DNA of 64,000 nucleotides from an uncultured Acinetobacter sp. (GTDB lineage: Bacteria > Pseudomonadota > Gammaproteobacteria > Pseudomonadales > Moraxellaceae): the NCBI RefSeq assembly GCF_947626835.1, contig NZ_CANQTS010000002.1, positions 62,001 through 126,000 on the forward strand. The letters run 5' to 3'. Positions within the stretch are counted from its first letter, which is position 1. Each line of letters opens with the position of its first letter. A model generated the notes under the pieces. It was not told where the DNA came from and did not search any database. It was given only the letters and a program-made list of their open reading frames with translations. The position numbers and the translations under genes are program-made. Below are positions 10,717-19,276 of the stretch, piece by piece.

Positions 10717-11313
10717 TTAGATCAACCCTTGCCTGTATACTACTTTACCTAAAACTATTATTTCTGACTCGTTCACTGTGTTGTCAGGATAAGCTGAATT
10801 GTCTTTAGTTATTTCAATCAACCCATTAGCGCTACGGTGTAAACGAACAACCATTCTTTCACCATAGAAATATATTAAATAAATTAATCCCGATATAAAG
10901 TATTTATCTGACGTATCAACTAAAACTAAATCATCATTAAAAAGGGTTTCCTGCATTGCATCCCCCTTAATCTTAAAAACGCTTAGTATATCTACTTCAT
11001 TTAAATGATTTTTAGTGCAAAATGATTTAGAGAGCATAATTTTATCTCCATCACTATTGCTAAAAGATATAACCTGATCGCCATCTAAATCATTTATATC
11101 AAGAGAACAAAGATCACTTTTACTGAAAATCTGATCACTTATATCAAGCGCTTTTAAGATTTTCATATATGTAGCTTGACGTGGTTTTGCGGTACCAACT
11201 TCATAATCAGAAATTTGTTTTCTTGAAATACCAACTGCATTAGCCAATTCTTGTTGAGATAGCCCTCGCTGTGATCGAAAAAACCTTAAACGCTCAGAGA
11301 AATCAGCAACCAT
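10717..11313 (-). CDS. CI/LexA-type phage-like repressor with degenerate S24 peptidase domain
   Basis: This protein has about 198 residues from the preferred ATG at 11313, which has an AAGGA ribosome-binding site; an upstream ATG at 11346 is less likely. An N-terminal HTH (RLRFFRSQRGLSQQELANAV...ISRKQISDYE) precedes a C-terminal S24-like dimerisation/peptidase fold. Where active members have G-(D/N)-S-M, this protein reads GDAMQETL, so the nucleophilic Ser is Ala. The usual catalytic Lys region reads MVVRLHR without an obvious Lys. It should therefore bind DNA but not self-cleave. It faces the rightward genes across a shared promoter region with phased TATCA repeats. Confidence 0.85.
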   Translation of the reverse strand: MVADFSERLRFFRSQRGLSQQELANAVGISRKQISDYEVGTAKPRQATYMKILKALDISDQIFSKSDLCSLDINDLDGDQVISFSNSDGDKIMLSKSFCTKNHLNEVDILSVFKIKGDAMQETLFNDDLVLVDTSDKYFISGLIYLIYFYGERMVVRLHRSANGLIEITKDNSAYPDNTVNESEIIVLGKVVYRQGLI

Positions 11314-11322
11314 AAAAAATCC

Positions 11323-11365
11323 TTGACAGTTATCAAAACCTATCATAAATTATCAATTGCTATCT
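11323..11365 (+). promoter_or_regulatory. Divergent promoter with four helically phased TATCA repeats
   Basis: A consensus -35 TTGACA at 11323-11328 is followed by TATCA-like units at 11331, 11341, 11351 and 11361, exactly 10 bp apart. These cover the expected -10 region. This looks like a tandem operator controlling rightward transcription, and probably repressor autoregulation. Confidence 0.6.
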
Positions 11366-11387
11366 TGAGGTTATGAAAGGAGTTATC

Positions 11388-11585
11388 ATGTACACATGTT
11401 CTTATGATGACGAATTAGCAGATATTGTCAAGGCTGCTGCAAAACGCGAAAACCGCACATATCGCGGTCAATTCAACCACTATTTAAAATTGATCCTTCA
11501 GCATGAAGGTCTTTTAGAAAATCCAGACAACAAAAAAGCAGATTGCACTCGCCAAAGTAACCAATCTGCCCACGTTCAACCCTAA
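11388..11585 (+). CDS. Small hypothetical (RHH/Arc-like) protein
   Basis: This protein has about 65 residues from the ATG at 11388, which has a good AAGGAG ribosome-binding site; an in-frame upstream start at 11373 is weaker. The segment YDDELADIVKAAAKRENRTYRGQFNHYLKL resembles small ribbon-helix-helix or Arc-type DNA-binding proteins, but the match is weak. It is the first gene of the rightward unit of the phage-like control module, opposite the repressor. Confidence 0.5.
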   Translation: MYTCSYDDELADIVKAAAKRENRTYRGQFNHYLKLILQHEGLLENPDNKKADCTRQSNQSAHVQP

Positions 11586-11602
11586 CCAAAGGAATCGAAA
11601 CC

Positions 11603-11964
11603 ATGAGAAGTCTAACCCAAATCGCAGTACCTTTCCATAATGCTGAATTATATGTTGTTGAGCATAAAGGGCAACCCTACACCCTCATACAAACTATTGT
11701 TGAAGGTATGGGCTTGGATTGGAAAAGGCAATTCGTCAAACTAAAACAGTGTTTTGCACAAGGTATGGTGGAAATCACCATACCTACAATATGTCACTTA
11801 CATTTAATAGCCGTCTTGGAAAACCACAAGTATCATTTATTTCAAAAAATTCTTGGATACTGGATAGCGAAAATATTGCAGGAATCATTGGTGATCCATC
11901 TGGACCTAAGAAAGAGCTTCTATCTGAAATTATTCAAGCAGCAGCTAAATGCTTAACCAAATAA
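11603..11964 (+). pseudogene. Damaged phage antirepressor (P22_AR_N-like)
   Basis: The N-terminal 45-50 residues (for example NAELYVVEHKGQPYTLI and IVEGMGLDWKRQFVKLKQ) match the start of phage P22-type antirepressor N-domains. After about 11770 the frame-1 sequence becomes unlike the family. A second frame continues as a sensible protein (SLTFNSRLGKPQVSFISKNS... to 11964). A deletion or frameshift has apparently joined or damaged genes here. The remaining 117-residue frame might still be translated, but a normal antirepressor is longer. Confidence 0.6.
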
Positions 11965-12155
11965 TTTCACTACTTATTCCGTAGAGCAATGATTTTCATT
12001 CGGCAAAAAGTATAAAAGCCCATGTTGGTCGCATGAGCTCTTATAAATTGTCTTGATTGGTGTCCAGACAATCCCATTTTGATGAATAGGGGCATTTTTG
12101 TCAATCCTATCTCAAGGTCGCTTTTTGCCTGTTTTTTAATAAACAGGAGGCTCAC
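11965..12155. promoter_or_regulatory. Leader region of the recombinase operon
   Basis: About 190 bp without a convincing gene contain an inverted repeat ATTGTCT (12047) / AGACAAT (12066). A strong ribosome-binding site AGGAGG lies just before the first recombinase. The region probably carries the recombinase promoter or leader. Confidence 0.4.
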
Positions 12156-13583
12156 ATGAGCACTAAACTTAAAAATGGTCAGTCACGCTACCAGTCTAAA
12201 GCTAAAGTTGTGACCATTAAAAAATTTCAGTTATTGACGTTGGTTAAGGCAACCCGTTGTTTAAATGATGCAGAATTTGAAAAATATGGTGATGCTTACC
12301 TCGAATTCCCCATGATTATTCAGGGAGATGGGCAGCCATCTGAAATTTTTAATCTGTACTTGCTAAAAAAATTACAACAAACAATACAGTATGATTTTAA
12401 AACATTTTCTTCAATTGCTAACCAATTACTTGATTTTCAGCGATTTTTAGAAGATGAGCAGTTGGACTGTTTGAAATTTCATAAATTAAAACAGCTGAAT
12501 GCAATTTTTAAATATCGTACTCGTCTTATTGAGCAGGCAAATGCAGGTCTCATTTCCGCCAGTTCTGCACGTGGTCGAATTAATGCAGTGGTGAACTTTT
12601 ATCGATTTCTTGTAACGGAAGACTTAGTTGATCATCAACGTTATGGACTTCCATTTCAAGATGTCTATAAATATATTGCCGTGGATAATGAATTTGGCGC
12701 ACGTCGAAAAATGGCAATTAAGTCGCATGACCTTGCAATTCATGTTCCTGCTAAAGCCCCAAATTCTGAAGTGATTAAGGATAATGGTGAATTAAGCCCA
12801 CTCAGTGTTGAAGAGCAGGCTGTTATATTAAAAGCACTGCAAAAATCATCACGTGAATATCAGTTGATGTTCTATCTTGCATTGTTCACTGGTGCTCGCC
12901 TGCAAACAATTTGTACTTTACGAATCAAAAAATTAATTGGTCGTGAGCCTGATAGCCAGGGTTTTATCCGCCTGCCAGTTGGGGCGGGTACAGGCATTGA
13001 TACCAAATTTCAAAAACCAATGACGCTGCTAATCCCGAATTGGTTAGCACAAGACCTGAAAGTTTATATCAATAGTGAGCAAGCGCTTCAGCGTAGACAG
13101 AAGTCAAACTATGGCGACTCGGATGAAAATTATGTATTTCTCACTAAGTTTGGTACACCTTTCTACACCAGCAAAGCTGAGCAACAGGAATTGACCGAGC
13201 AGATCAAAGCTTCTGAGTCATTTGGGACTAGACTTAAACTGTATGAAGGTGAAGCGGTACGCAGCTATTTAAAAGTCGTGCTATTACCCGAAATTCTCTT
13301 GATTGATCCACAATTTAAAAGTTTCAAATTCCACGACTTACGTGCCAGTTTTGGTATGAATTTGCTTGAAAGTCAGTTACAGCATTTGCCAGATGGGCAT
13401 TCTGCTATGACCGCTGTTGAGTATGTGCAAGCTCGCATGGGTCATCGCAACATCAGCACCACTTTACAATATTTGAATTACAAATCTCGTTTACAGTGGC
13501 GCAATAAAATTCAGCATGAGTATGAATCAAGCTTAATGAAATACGTGATGTCTTCTGTGGATTTAGCAGGAGATTTATCATGA
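12156..13583 (+). CDS. Tyrosine recombinase A (475 aa)
   Basis: This is a site-specific recombinase with the complete catalytic set: Arg I in FTGARLQTICTL (about residue 245), HxxR in KFHDLRASF (about 392), and His plus nucleophilic Tyr in MGHRNISTTLQYLNY (about 427-438). It is the first of three large recombinases followed by a small coiled-coil protein. The stop overlaps the ATG of the next gene (ATGA), so the set is translationally coupled. The set presumably integrates and excises the element at the ATTGA core in pilA. The arrangement resembles Tn554 TnpA/TnpB/TnpC, but here there are three recombinases. Confidence 0.9.
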   Translation: MSTKLKNGQSRYQSKAKVVTIKKFQLLTLVKATRCLNDAEFEKYGDAYLEFPMIIQGDGQPSEIFNLYLLKKLQQTIQYDFKTFSSIANQLLDFQRFLEDEQLDCLKFHKLKQLNAIFKYRTRLIEQANAGLISASSARGRINAVVNFYRFLVTEDLVDHQRYGLPFQDVYKYIAVDNEFGARRKMAIKSHDLAIHVPAKAPNSEVIKDNGELSPLSVEEQAVILKALQKSSREYQLMFYLALFTGARLQTICTLRIKKLIGREPDSQGFIRLPVGAGTGIDTKFQKPMTLLIPNWLAQDLKVYINSEQALQRRQKSNYGDSDENYVFLTKFGTPFYTSKAEQQELTEQIKASESFGTRLKLYEGEAVRSYLKVVLLPEILLIDPQFKSFKFHDLRASFGMNLLESQLQHLPDGHSAMTAVEYVQARMGHRNISTTLQYLNYKSRLQWRNKIQHEYESSLMKYVMSSVDLAGDLS

Positions 13584-15517
13584 GCTTCACACGTACCCCA
13601 TTGTTCGTCCATATCACCGATATCAATAAACAGATTAATGAACATGAGCGACTTATTCTCGTTTGCAAGGATAAAACCGCTTCTTTTGCTTTTAAGACAT
13701 TTGACATTGGAACTCTATTTTACCGTAAAAGAGTATCTGGCGAGATTTTGTCAGAACAGCAGTTATGTGCATCATTTGATGAAAAAAGACGTTATTTTTT
13801 GCAGTGTTTAACGGACTATTTGTTGCAAATGAGCGGATCAGATTTGTCAAAAGGACTATTTTATTACACCAGTAAACTTTTTTTAGATTGGGTGGATAGC
13901 CAAAAGAAAAATTTTGATTTATCAAGTCAAGACAGTGTGATAGATGCGTATCGTCGTTACAGCAAATATTTAGTTGATCGCACTTTGCTTGCAGATACTG
14001 ATGAAGAAAACCTAGCTGCACATACAGCAAAGCAATATCAGCGTAATGCGGCGAAGTTGATCGCATATGTATTTGACTGTCATGAAATTGATATTGTTAG
14101 TCAAGCGATGCAAGTACAGTCTCAGCGTTACGATGTTCCTGTTTTTCCAATCGCTAAAGAAGATCATCAGAAGACGTATGCAACTTTGTTGAATGTCTTT
14201 CTTGAAATTTATCGTATTGTGATGCAAGGCGCAGATTTTCCAGCACATTTTCAGTCCGTGGATCAGGAAGATTTTTATTTTTACTCGGGCTTTCATCATC
14301 AAACTGAAAAACAGCATATCCAGTTTGATATGCAGAATTATTTAGCCAAATATCCAATTATTCCAGCCCTTTCCAAAATGTTGGCTGATTTTGAGTTAGA
14401 AGAAGATAGTGAGCATCGAAAACGTGTACGTGAAAATCGCAATCAAGCGATTCGTAAACTTGAAGAACGTAATAAAGACAAGCGACATTTAGAGCGTGAA
14501 AGACTTGCCTCCTACGGTCTTGCCATTGGCATGCTGTTATTTATTGCACAAACTGGAGCAAATCTAGACACTGCTCAACAATTACAACTCGACAGCATGG
14601 AAGTCCTGCCATCAACACAAGGCCGACGCTTTTCAGGAACGAAAAGCCGTGCAGGAAACAAGACAGTACGACCAGAATTTGGAGTAAAATTTGAGCCAGT
14701 TTTTAGGAAGATTCTGGAACTTCGAGAATGGTATGTACAAGATGAAGCATGTGATTTTGTCTTTCCATTGCGCAACGAAATTCAGCAATTGGGACCTGTA
14801 AGCAACGGCAGATTACAATTAATAAAAAAATTTTTACAACGGATTTTCCCGAAAATGGTTTGGATTACGCCACAACAGTGGCGTAAGCACGTCAGTAGTC
14901 AGTATGTCGAACTAAGCGCTGGTGATCTACTGCTTGAAGCTGAAGTCATGGGTCACTCTCTCGATACGGCAAGAAATAATTATGCACGTACTTCATTCAA
15001 AGATGCAGCCCAGCAAATTTCACAGTTTTTTAATGAGCTGCGAGAAGTTGCCGTCTCAAAAACTCGAACGCTTGAACGAATTTCGGTGCAAATGCTAGAT
15101 GAAACTATTGATGCTCAATCCTCACCTGTCGGTGCATGTGCCTCTATCCATCCACAGCCTGAAAAAGCTATTGGGTTTACTGAACGAGCCCCTACACCCA
15201 ATTGTCAGCAATTTGAGTATTGCTTATTCTGCCAACACTATGCAGTTCATGCTGATGACGAAGATGTACGTAAGCTTTTATCACTGAAAAGCCTGCTCGG
15301 CTACATTAAGCAAAAAGCCACGGACTTAATCAAGTGGGAACAGCAGTTTGGGGTTGTGCTACATCGCATTGACGAAGTACTCAACGAATTATCAGATACT
15401 TATGAAAATTTACGTGATCGTATTTTTTCAATTCAAGAAGAAGTAGAAAGTGGTGATTTAGATGCCTATTGGCTCAATCATTTTGAATTGCTAATTGATT
15501 TGGGGTGGATATCATGA
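13580..15517 (+). CDS. Tyrosine recombinase B (645 aa), atypical catalytic residues
   Basis: This is a large phage-integrase-fold protein. Box I reads TGANLDTAQQL, where Arg I is expected, and box II reads QQWRKHVSS, where His is replaced by Gln. The Arg of box II and the final MGHSLDTARNNY (His and Tyr) remain. After the catalytic domain, a Cys-rich segment (about residues 517-553, ending in CLFCQHY) suggests a small zinc site. A helical C-terminus follows. It overlaps recombinase A by 4 bp and recombinase C by about 4 bp. It may be a structural or asymmetric partner rather than an independently active enzyme. Confidence 0.87.
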   Translation: MSFTRTPLFVHITDINKQINEHERLILVCKDKTASFAFKTFDIGTLFYRKRVSGEILSEQQLCASFDEKRRYFLQCLTDYLLQMSGSDLSKGLFYYTSKLFLDWVDSQKKNFDLSSQDSVIDAYRRYSKYLVDRTLLADTDEENLAAHTAKQYQRNAAKLIAYVFDCHEIDIVSQAMQVQSQRYDVPVFPIAKEDHQKTYATLLNVFLEIYRIVMQGADFPAHFQSVDQEDFYFYSGFHHQTEKQHIQFDMQNYLAKYPIIPALSKMLADFELEEDSEHRKRVRENRNQAIRKLEERNKDKRHLERERLASYGLAIGMLLFIAQTGANLDTAQQLQLDSMEVLPSTQGRRFSGTKSRAGNKTVRPEFGVKFEPVFRKILELREWYVQDEACDFVFPLRNEIQQLGPVSNGRLQLIKKFLQRIFPKMVWITPQQWRKHVSSQYVELSAGDLLLEAEVMGHSLDTARNNYARTSFKDAAQQISQFFNELREVAVSKTRTLERISVQMLDETIDAQSSPVGACASIHPQPEKAIGFTERAPTPNCQQFEYCLFCQHYAVHADDEDVRKLLSLKSLLGYIKQKATDLIKWEQQFGVVLHRIDEVLNELSDTYENLRDRIFSIQEEVESGDLDAYWLNHFELLIDLGWIS

Positions 15518-17553
15518 GTTCATTTAATTCATATCTATATTCATTGGGTATTGCTGAGCAGTTTTTACCTGATGAATATAATTTAAAGAATAATCAACTG
15601 ACTGTTCCAGGTACTTTTGTATTATCGCGAATGAAGAGTGGTGAGATATTGTCAGTTTATTCAGACAATATCTGGGATCTTTCTCCATATTTACCGAAGT
15701 GTGATTGTCGCCTGAATTTTGATAGTTGGCTTGATAATGCCCGAGAAAATGACTTTCTTTACTGTCAAATTCGGGCAGAAATGAAAAAAATCAGTTTTGC
15801 TTTGCTTTATATAAAATCTGGTAAGTCGATTATTAAAAGTATCGAACAGCGGCATACGGTTTTACGCCAGTTTGCAGCAATTGCATATAAGAATGGCTGT
15901 ACATTGCAGCAGTTATTTAGCGATGTTGCTTATATGTCAAAAGTAAATGATGCTTATGTTGGTGTGAGCTATCAAAAAGCCATTCACATTAAAGCATTTT
16001 TAACGGATTGTTTTGCCTTACAACAGCAATACCCATTGCTCATTCCTGCGTTTAGTACATATAAGCCAATAGAGCATTTAGCAAAGTTGGCTGCTCAACT
16101 CAGGTTGCAGTCAGGCAAAGTAGGCCCACAAACCAAAGTTGTTCCTTCACGGCTTTATATAGCCTTAATTAATGCTTTAGCAGATAAATTGAATGAATTT
16201 AATCAAAATGCATCAGCACTTCTGAAATGGTTTCAGCGCAAGCAGCAGGATGCAAATTTTGCTTTGATGCCGACAGAATTTAAGCGTAAAAAAAATGCGG
16301 TAAGTTTTGCTGATGCTCGAGATTTGCTCGGTTTAACGGCACTGTTTGAAAATAACCAGATTCAAAAACATGCCAACCTCACCCGTTATATGACGCTGAT
16401 TCAAGGTATGGGCAAGTTGTGGATTCATCTGTTTACAGGGATGCGTGATAATGAAGTGAATCAGCTGTCTTCTGATTGCTATCAAACTATTCAAAGTAAT
16501 GAGCATCTTGTGCATGTCATTATGGGCTATACATCAAAATTACACGGGGGTGGCAACAAGTCTACGTATTGGATTACGTTTGAAGATATTCAAGTAGGCG
16601 TACATGCAGCACAAAGCATTGGTGAAATCTACGCTCTGCTCAACTCACATTATGATATGTCTAATCCTGCTGAATACCCATTATTTCCAACGCGTTATTT
16701 GCAAAATCGGAATAAGCAAAATAAAAAGGATTTTATTTCCAATTTTTCAGGTGCCCCGACTCGAACACAGTCTAATTTTAATCAGTATTTAAGCCGTATT
16801 TCTGTCTTGCTTGGAGAGGGGGTGAAAATCACAGAAAGTGATATCGCCGAGCTTGAAGCTTTTGATGGTTTTCGCAATTGGCGAGAAGAAAAAGACTGCC
16901 AAGTTGGTGAGTACTGGAATATCTGTACCCATCAATTTAGACGTTCGCTTGCAGTTTATGGCGCTCGTTCAGGCATGATCGGACTTGGCGCTTTGTCAGT
17001 CCAATTTAAGCATCTAACAGAGTCTATGACGTTGTATTACCGTAATAATGCGGTATTTGCACCAAATATTTTAGTGAGTGACAGTCAAAAAGAGTTTATT
17101 CAAGAACTGGAATATCAGCGCTTGGTACATTCTTATGCGCAATTTGAAGAGGGTGTAATTAATAGTGCTGGCCGTTTACTTGGTGGGGCAGGAACCTATT
17201 TGCAGCTACAAAAAGACCGCGAGCAATTACTCACAGTATTTCCAAACCGTGATGAAACCATTAAGCGTATGAAAAAGGGTGAAATTGCCTATAAGCCTAG
17301 CTTGTTTGGCGCATGTACCAACCCTGATTCTTGCGAAAAAATTTCATTTACTGCGATTACCAGTTGTTTGAGTTGTGCCCATGCTGTGTTTGATGCTGAG
17401 AGTGCTGAAAAAATGCAAAAAGCGGTTCAGCGACTACAACGGCAGCGAGATATGCAAGTACAGAACAGTCTGCTATACGGGCAAATGGACAGTGAGATTT
17501 TGGCTTTAAACAAAATGATTCAAAAAATTAAAACGATTAATATTGAGGTGTAA
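15514..17553 (+). CDS. Tyrosine recombinase C (679 aa)
   Basis: The third large recombinase of the set is preferably read from the ATG at 15514, which overlaps the previous stop as ATGA; 15505 is an alternative start. The catalytic residues are apparent: Arg I in FTGMRDNEVNQL (about residue 307), THQFRRSLAVYG (about 472), and KHLTESMTLYY (His and Tyr, about 498-508). The C-terminal Cys cluster GACTNPDSCEK...CLSCAH (about 599-623) parallels that of recombinase B and probably binds zinc. It is followed after 3 bp by the small coiled-coil gene. Confidence 0.9.
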   Translation: MSSFNSYLYSLGIAEQFLPDEYNLKNNQLTVPGTFVLSRMKSGEILSVYSDNIWDLSPYLPKCDCRLNFDSWLDNARENDFLYCQIRAEMKKISFALLYIKSGKSIIKSIEQRHTVLRQFAAIAYKNGCTLQQLFSDVAYMSKVNDAYVGVSYQKAIHIKAFLTDCFALQQQYPLLIPAFSTYKPIEHLAKLAAQLRLQSGKVGPQTKVVPSRLYIALINALADKLNEFNQNASALLKWFQRKQQDANFALMPTEFKRKKNAVSFADARDLLGLTALFENNQIQKHANLTRYMTLIQGMGKLWIHLFTGMRDNEVNQLSSDCYQTIQSNEHLVHVIMGYTSKLHGGGNKSTYWITFEDIQVGVHAAQSIGEIYALLNSHYDMSNPAEYPLFPTRYLQNRNKQNKKDFISNFSGAPTRTQSNFNQYLSRISVLLGEGVKITESDIAELEAFDGFRNWREEKDCQVGEYWNICTHQFRRSLAVYGARSGMIGLGALSVQFKHLTESMTLYYRNNAVFAPNILVSDSQKEFIQELEYQRLVHSYAQFEEGVINSAGRLLGGAGTYLQLQKDREQLLTVFPNRDETIKRMKKGEIAYKPSLFGACTNPDSCEKISFTAITSCLSCAHAVFDAESAEKMQKAVQRLQRQRDMQVQNSLLYGQMDSEILALNKMIQKIKTINIEV

Positions 17554-17556
17554 AAT

Positions 17557-17907
17557 ATGAGTGCACTTAATGATTATTACGCTGCTTTAGAGCGATTAAA
17601 AGCCAACAAACCGATTGTTCTACCGAAAGGTTCTGCGATTAATAACGATACGGTTGCAATGGAAGCTGGACGTAAACGAGGCTCGATTAAAAAGAGCCGT
17701 CATGCTGCATTAATTGAGGCAATTGAGCAAGCTGCACAGGCAGCAGGGCAAAATGTTCTTTCGCCTGCCCAGCAAATTGAGCAAGCGAAAAGTAAGACCA
17801 AAGCGGTGAAAAGTGATTATGAGCAGCTGAAAGAAGATTATGAAAAACTGCTGGAAAAGTGCAATTCTCTGTTGTTGGAAAATTTTGAGCTAAGGCAAGA
17901 TACTTGA
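17557..17907 (+). CDS. Small coiled-coil protein of the recombinase operon (TnpC-like)
   Basis: This 116-residue basic and helical protein has an N-terminal DNA-binding-like stretch (GRKRGSIKKSRHAALIEAI, about residues 44-62). A C-terminal heptad region follows (YEQLKEDYEKLLEKCNSLL). Its position as the last gene behind the recombinases and its size match TnpC of Tn554, which assists and orients transposition. Equivalence is inferred from position and composition, not from an alignment. Confidence 0.65.
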   Translation: MSALNDYYAALERLKANKPIVLPKGSAINNDTVAMEAGRKRGSIKKSRHAALIEAIEQAAQAAGQNVLSPAQQIEQAKSKTKAVKSDYEQLKEDYEKLLEKCNSLLLENFELRQDT

Positions 17908-17922
17908 ATTTTATAATGGAGA

Positions 17923-17951
17923 TAGCTACTAAATTTTGAATTTAGTAGCTA
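17923..17951. repeat. Perfect 13-bp inverted repeat after the recombinase operon
   Basis: TAGCTACTAAATT / AATTTAGTAGCTA encloses a 3-nt loop. No T-run follows on either strand. It may still act as a transcript end or bidirectional barrier between the convergent recombinase and pilin operons. Confidence 0.55.
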
Positions 17952-18085
17952 CGCAAACTATATTGACCCTGTCAGAAGAATAAAGAAAAAATCTATATCA
18001 ATAAAAATTTATATTATCCGTAATATGGATGGATGAGCTGCCAAAAAATAATCTAATCGTAATTAAAGAAAAACTTAGATATTTT

Positions 18086-19276
18086 TTAATCTTTAGTTAT
18101 CGGTATTAATGCTTGATATAAAAATAAGTCTAAACTGTTCTTATCTGCTTCAGGTTGTGGTATTGAAGCATTACCTAACCATACTACTATTTGGTTATTC
18201 TCTGTTACTGCCAACAAAGAAGTCGCTGCGGCAAGGCTTCCATTTCTATAATACATTTTGGGTGATAAGTTATTTCTTTGATATGATCTAAACAGATACC
18301 CATTACACGTTTTAAAACTATTAAATTCACAACTTCTTTGAGCATTATGTGAACTATTGAAAAAATCATGAGTCTTGCTATTAATAAGCTCCTGAATCAA
18401 GGCGGCAAACTGAGAAGCATTACCTGATAAGCCTCCAACAGCAGCAAGAGTGTTAAAATCAAGATTTTTGTAGTATGTATTTGACCATGCGGCATTGTTT
18501 CTATAATCATAACTTACTTCATCATTTTCAAATGATCCTGATATGAATTTGATATTCTTTGCACTTAAAGAGTAGTTTTTTCTTATATATTCCTGAAAGG
18601 ATTCGCCAGTTACTCTTTCTAGCACTAATGAAAGTAAACATGTATTCCTATTGTCATAACGGTAATATTGGTTGGGATCAAAGTCTAAAGGAATGTTCGT
18701 CAATTCTTTAATCTTGTATGGACACCAAGAGCGATGATTAAACTTTACTATTGGATCTATGCTTTTCGTATGATCAAAACCAGATCTATGTTCTAATAAA
18801 TTTTCTATTGTTATAGTGGCGACACGTTTATCAAGAAAATTTTCATTATTTAGCTCTTTGAAGTATTTTACAAGAAATTCATCTTTATTTATTTGACCTG
18901 CTTCTATTAGTTTTAAAATGGCATGATGTGTAACTACTTTGGTTAAGCTTGCATATCGGAATCGAGTGTCATTAGATAGACCTTCTCTGAAAATAAAACC
19001 GTTTTTCCAGCCACTTAAGCAAGTATGTAAATTTTGATTACTATCAATATATGCAATTTGATTTGTAAGTATTTTCTGATCGTTTATGATGAATTCTAAG
19101 CTGTTTTTCATCCATTTTGGCGAATTATCTGAGCATTTAATTGTTTTGATTGATAATTTTGCTTCAGATTCTTGCATTGTTTTTCCAATATAAGAGTCAA
19201 TATTATTATAGTCTTTAAAGAAGACCACTATGCATAAAGTAGATAGAGTGATTAATAACAAAATTTTTACATTCAT
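18086..19276 (-). CDS. Beta-lactamase-fold serine hydrolase in the element's pilin operon
   Basis: This 396-residue protein has an N-terminal membrane anchor or signal (about residues 4-20) and an extracytoplasmic class C beta-lactamase/PBP4*-like domain. The nucleophile motif SxxK is YASLTK (Ser 110) and the YxN motif is YDN near residue 207. The third motif is degenerate (RNGSLAAAT). Its ATG overlaps the stop of the methyltransferase gene, and it is the third gene after the element's pilin. A role in hydrolysing or transferring a group on the pilin or its glycan at the periplasmic side is inference. Unrelated peptidase/esterase cargo is the alternative. The gene is strikingly AT-rich, like its upstream neighbour. 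Confidence 0.82.
   Translation of the reverse strand: MNVKILLLITLSTLCIVVFFKDYNNIDSYIGKTMQESEAKLSIKTIKCSDNSPKWMKNSLEFIINDQKILTNQIAYIDSNQNLHTCLSGWKNGFIFREGLSNDTRFRYASLTKVVTHHAILKLIEAGQINKDEFLVKYFKELNNENFLDKRVATITIENLLEHRSGFDHTKSIDPIVKFNHRSWCPYKIKELTNIPLDFDPNQYYRYDNRNTCLLSLVLERVTGESFQEYIRKNYSLSAKNIKFISGSFENDEVSYDYRNNAAWSNTYYKNLDFNTLAAVGGLSGNASQFAALIQELINSKTHDFFNSSHNAQRSCEFNSFKTCNGYLFRSYQRNNLSPKMYYRNGSLAAATSLLAVTENNQIVVWLGNASIPQPEADKNSLDLFLYQALIPITKD

Noticed and set aside
11970..12155. Minus-strand 61-codon ORF before the recombinase operon
   Set aside because: No ribosome-binding site or recognisable protein; the region is better read as recombinase leader.
17923..17951. Rho-independent terminator after the recombinase operon
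   Set aside because: The stem is perfect, but neither strand has a T-run after it, so it is listed only as an inverted repeat.
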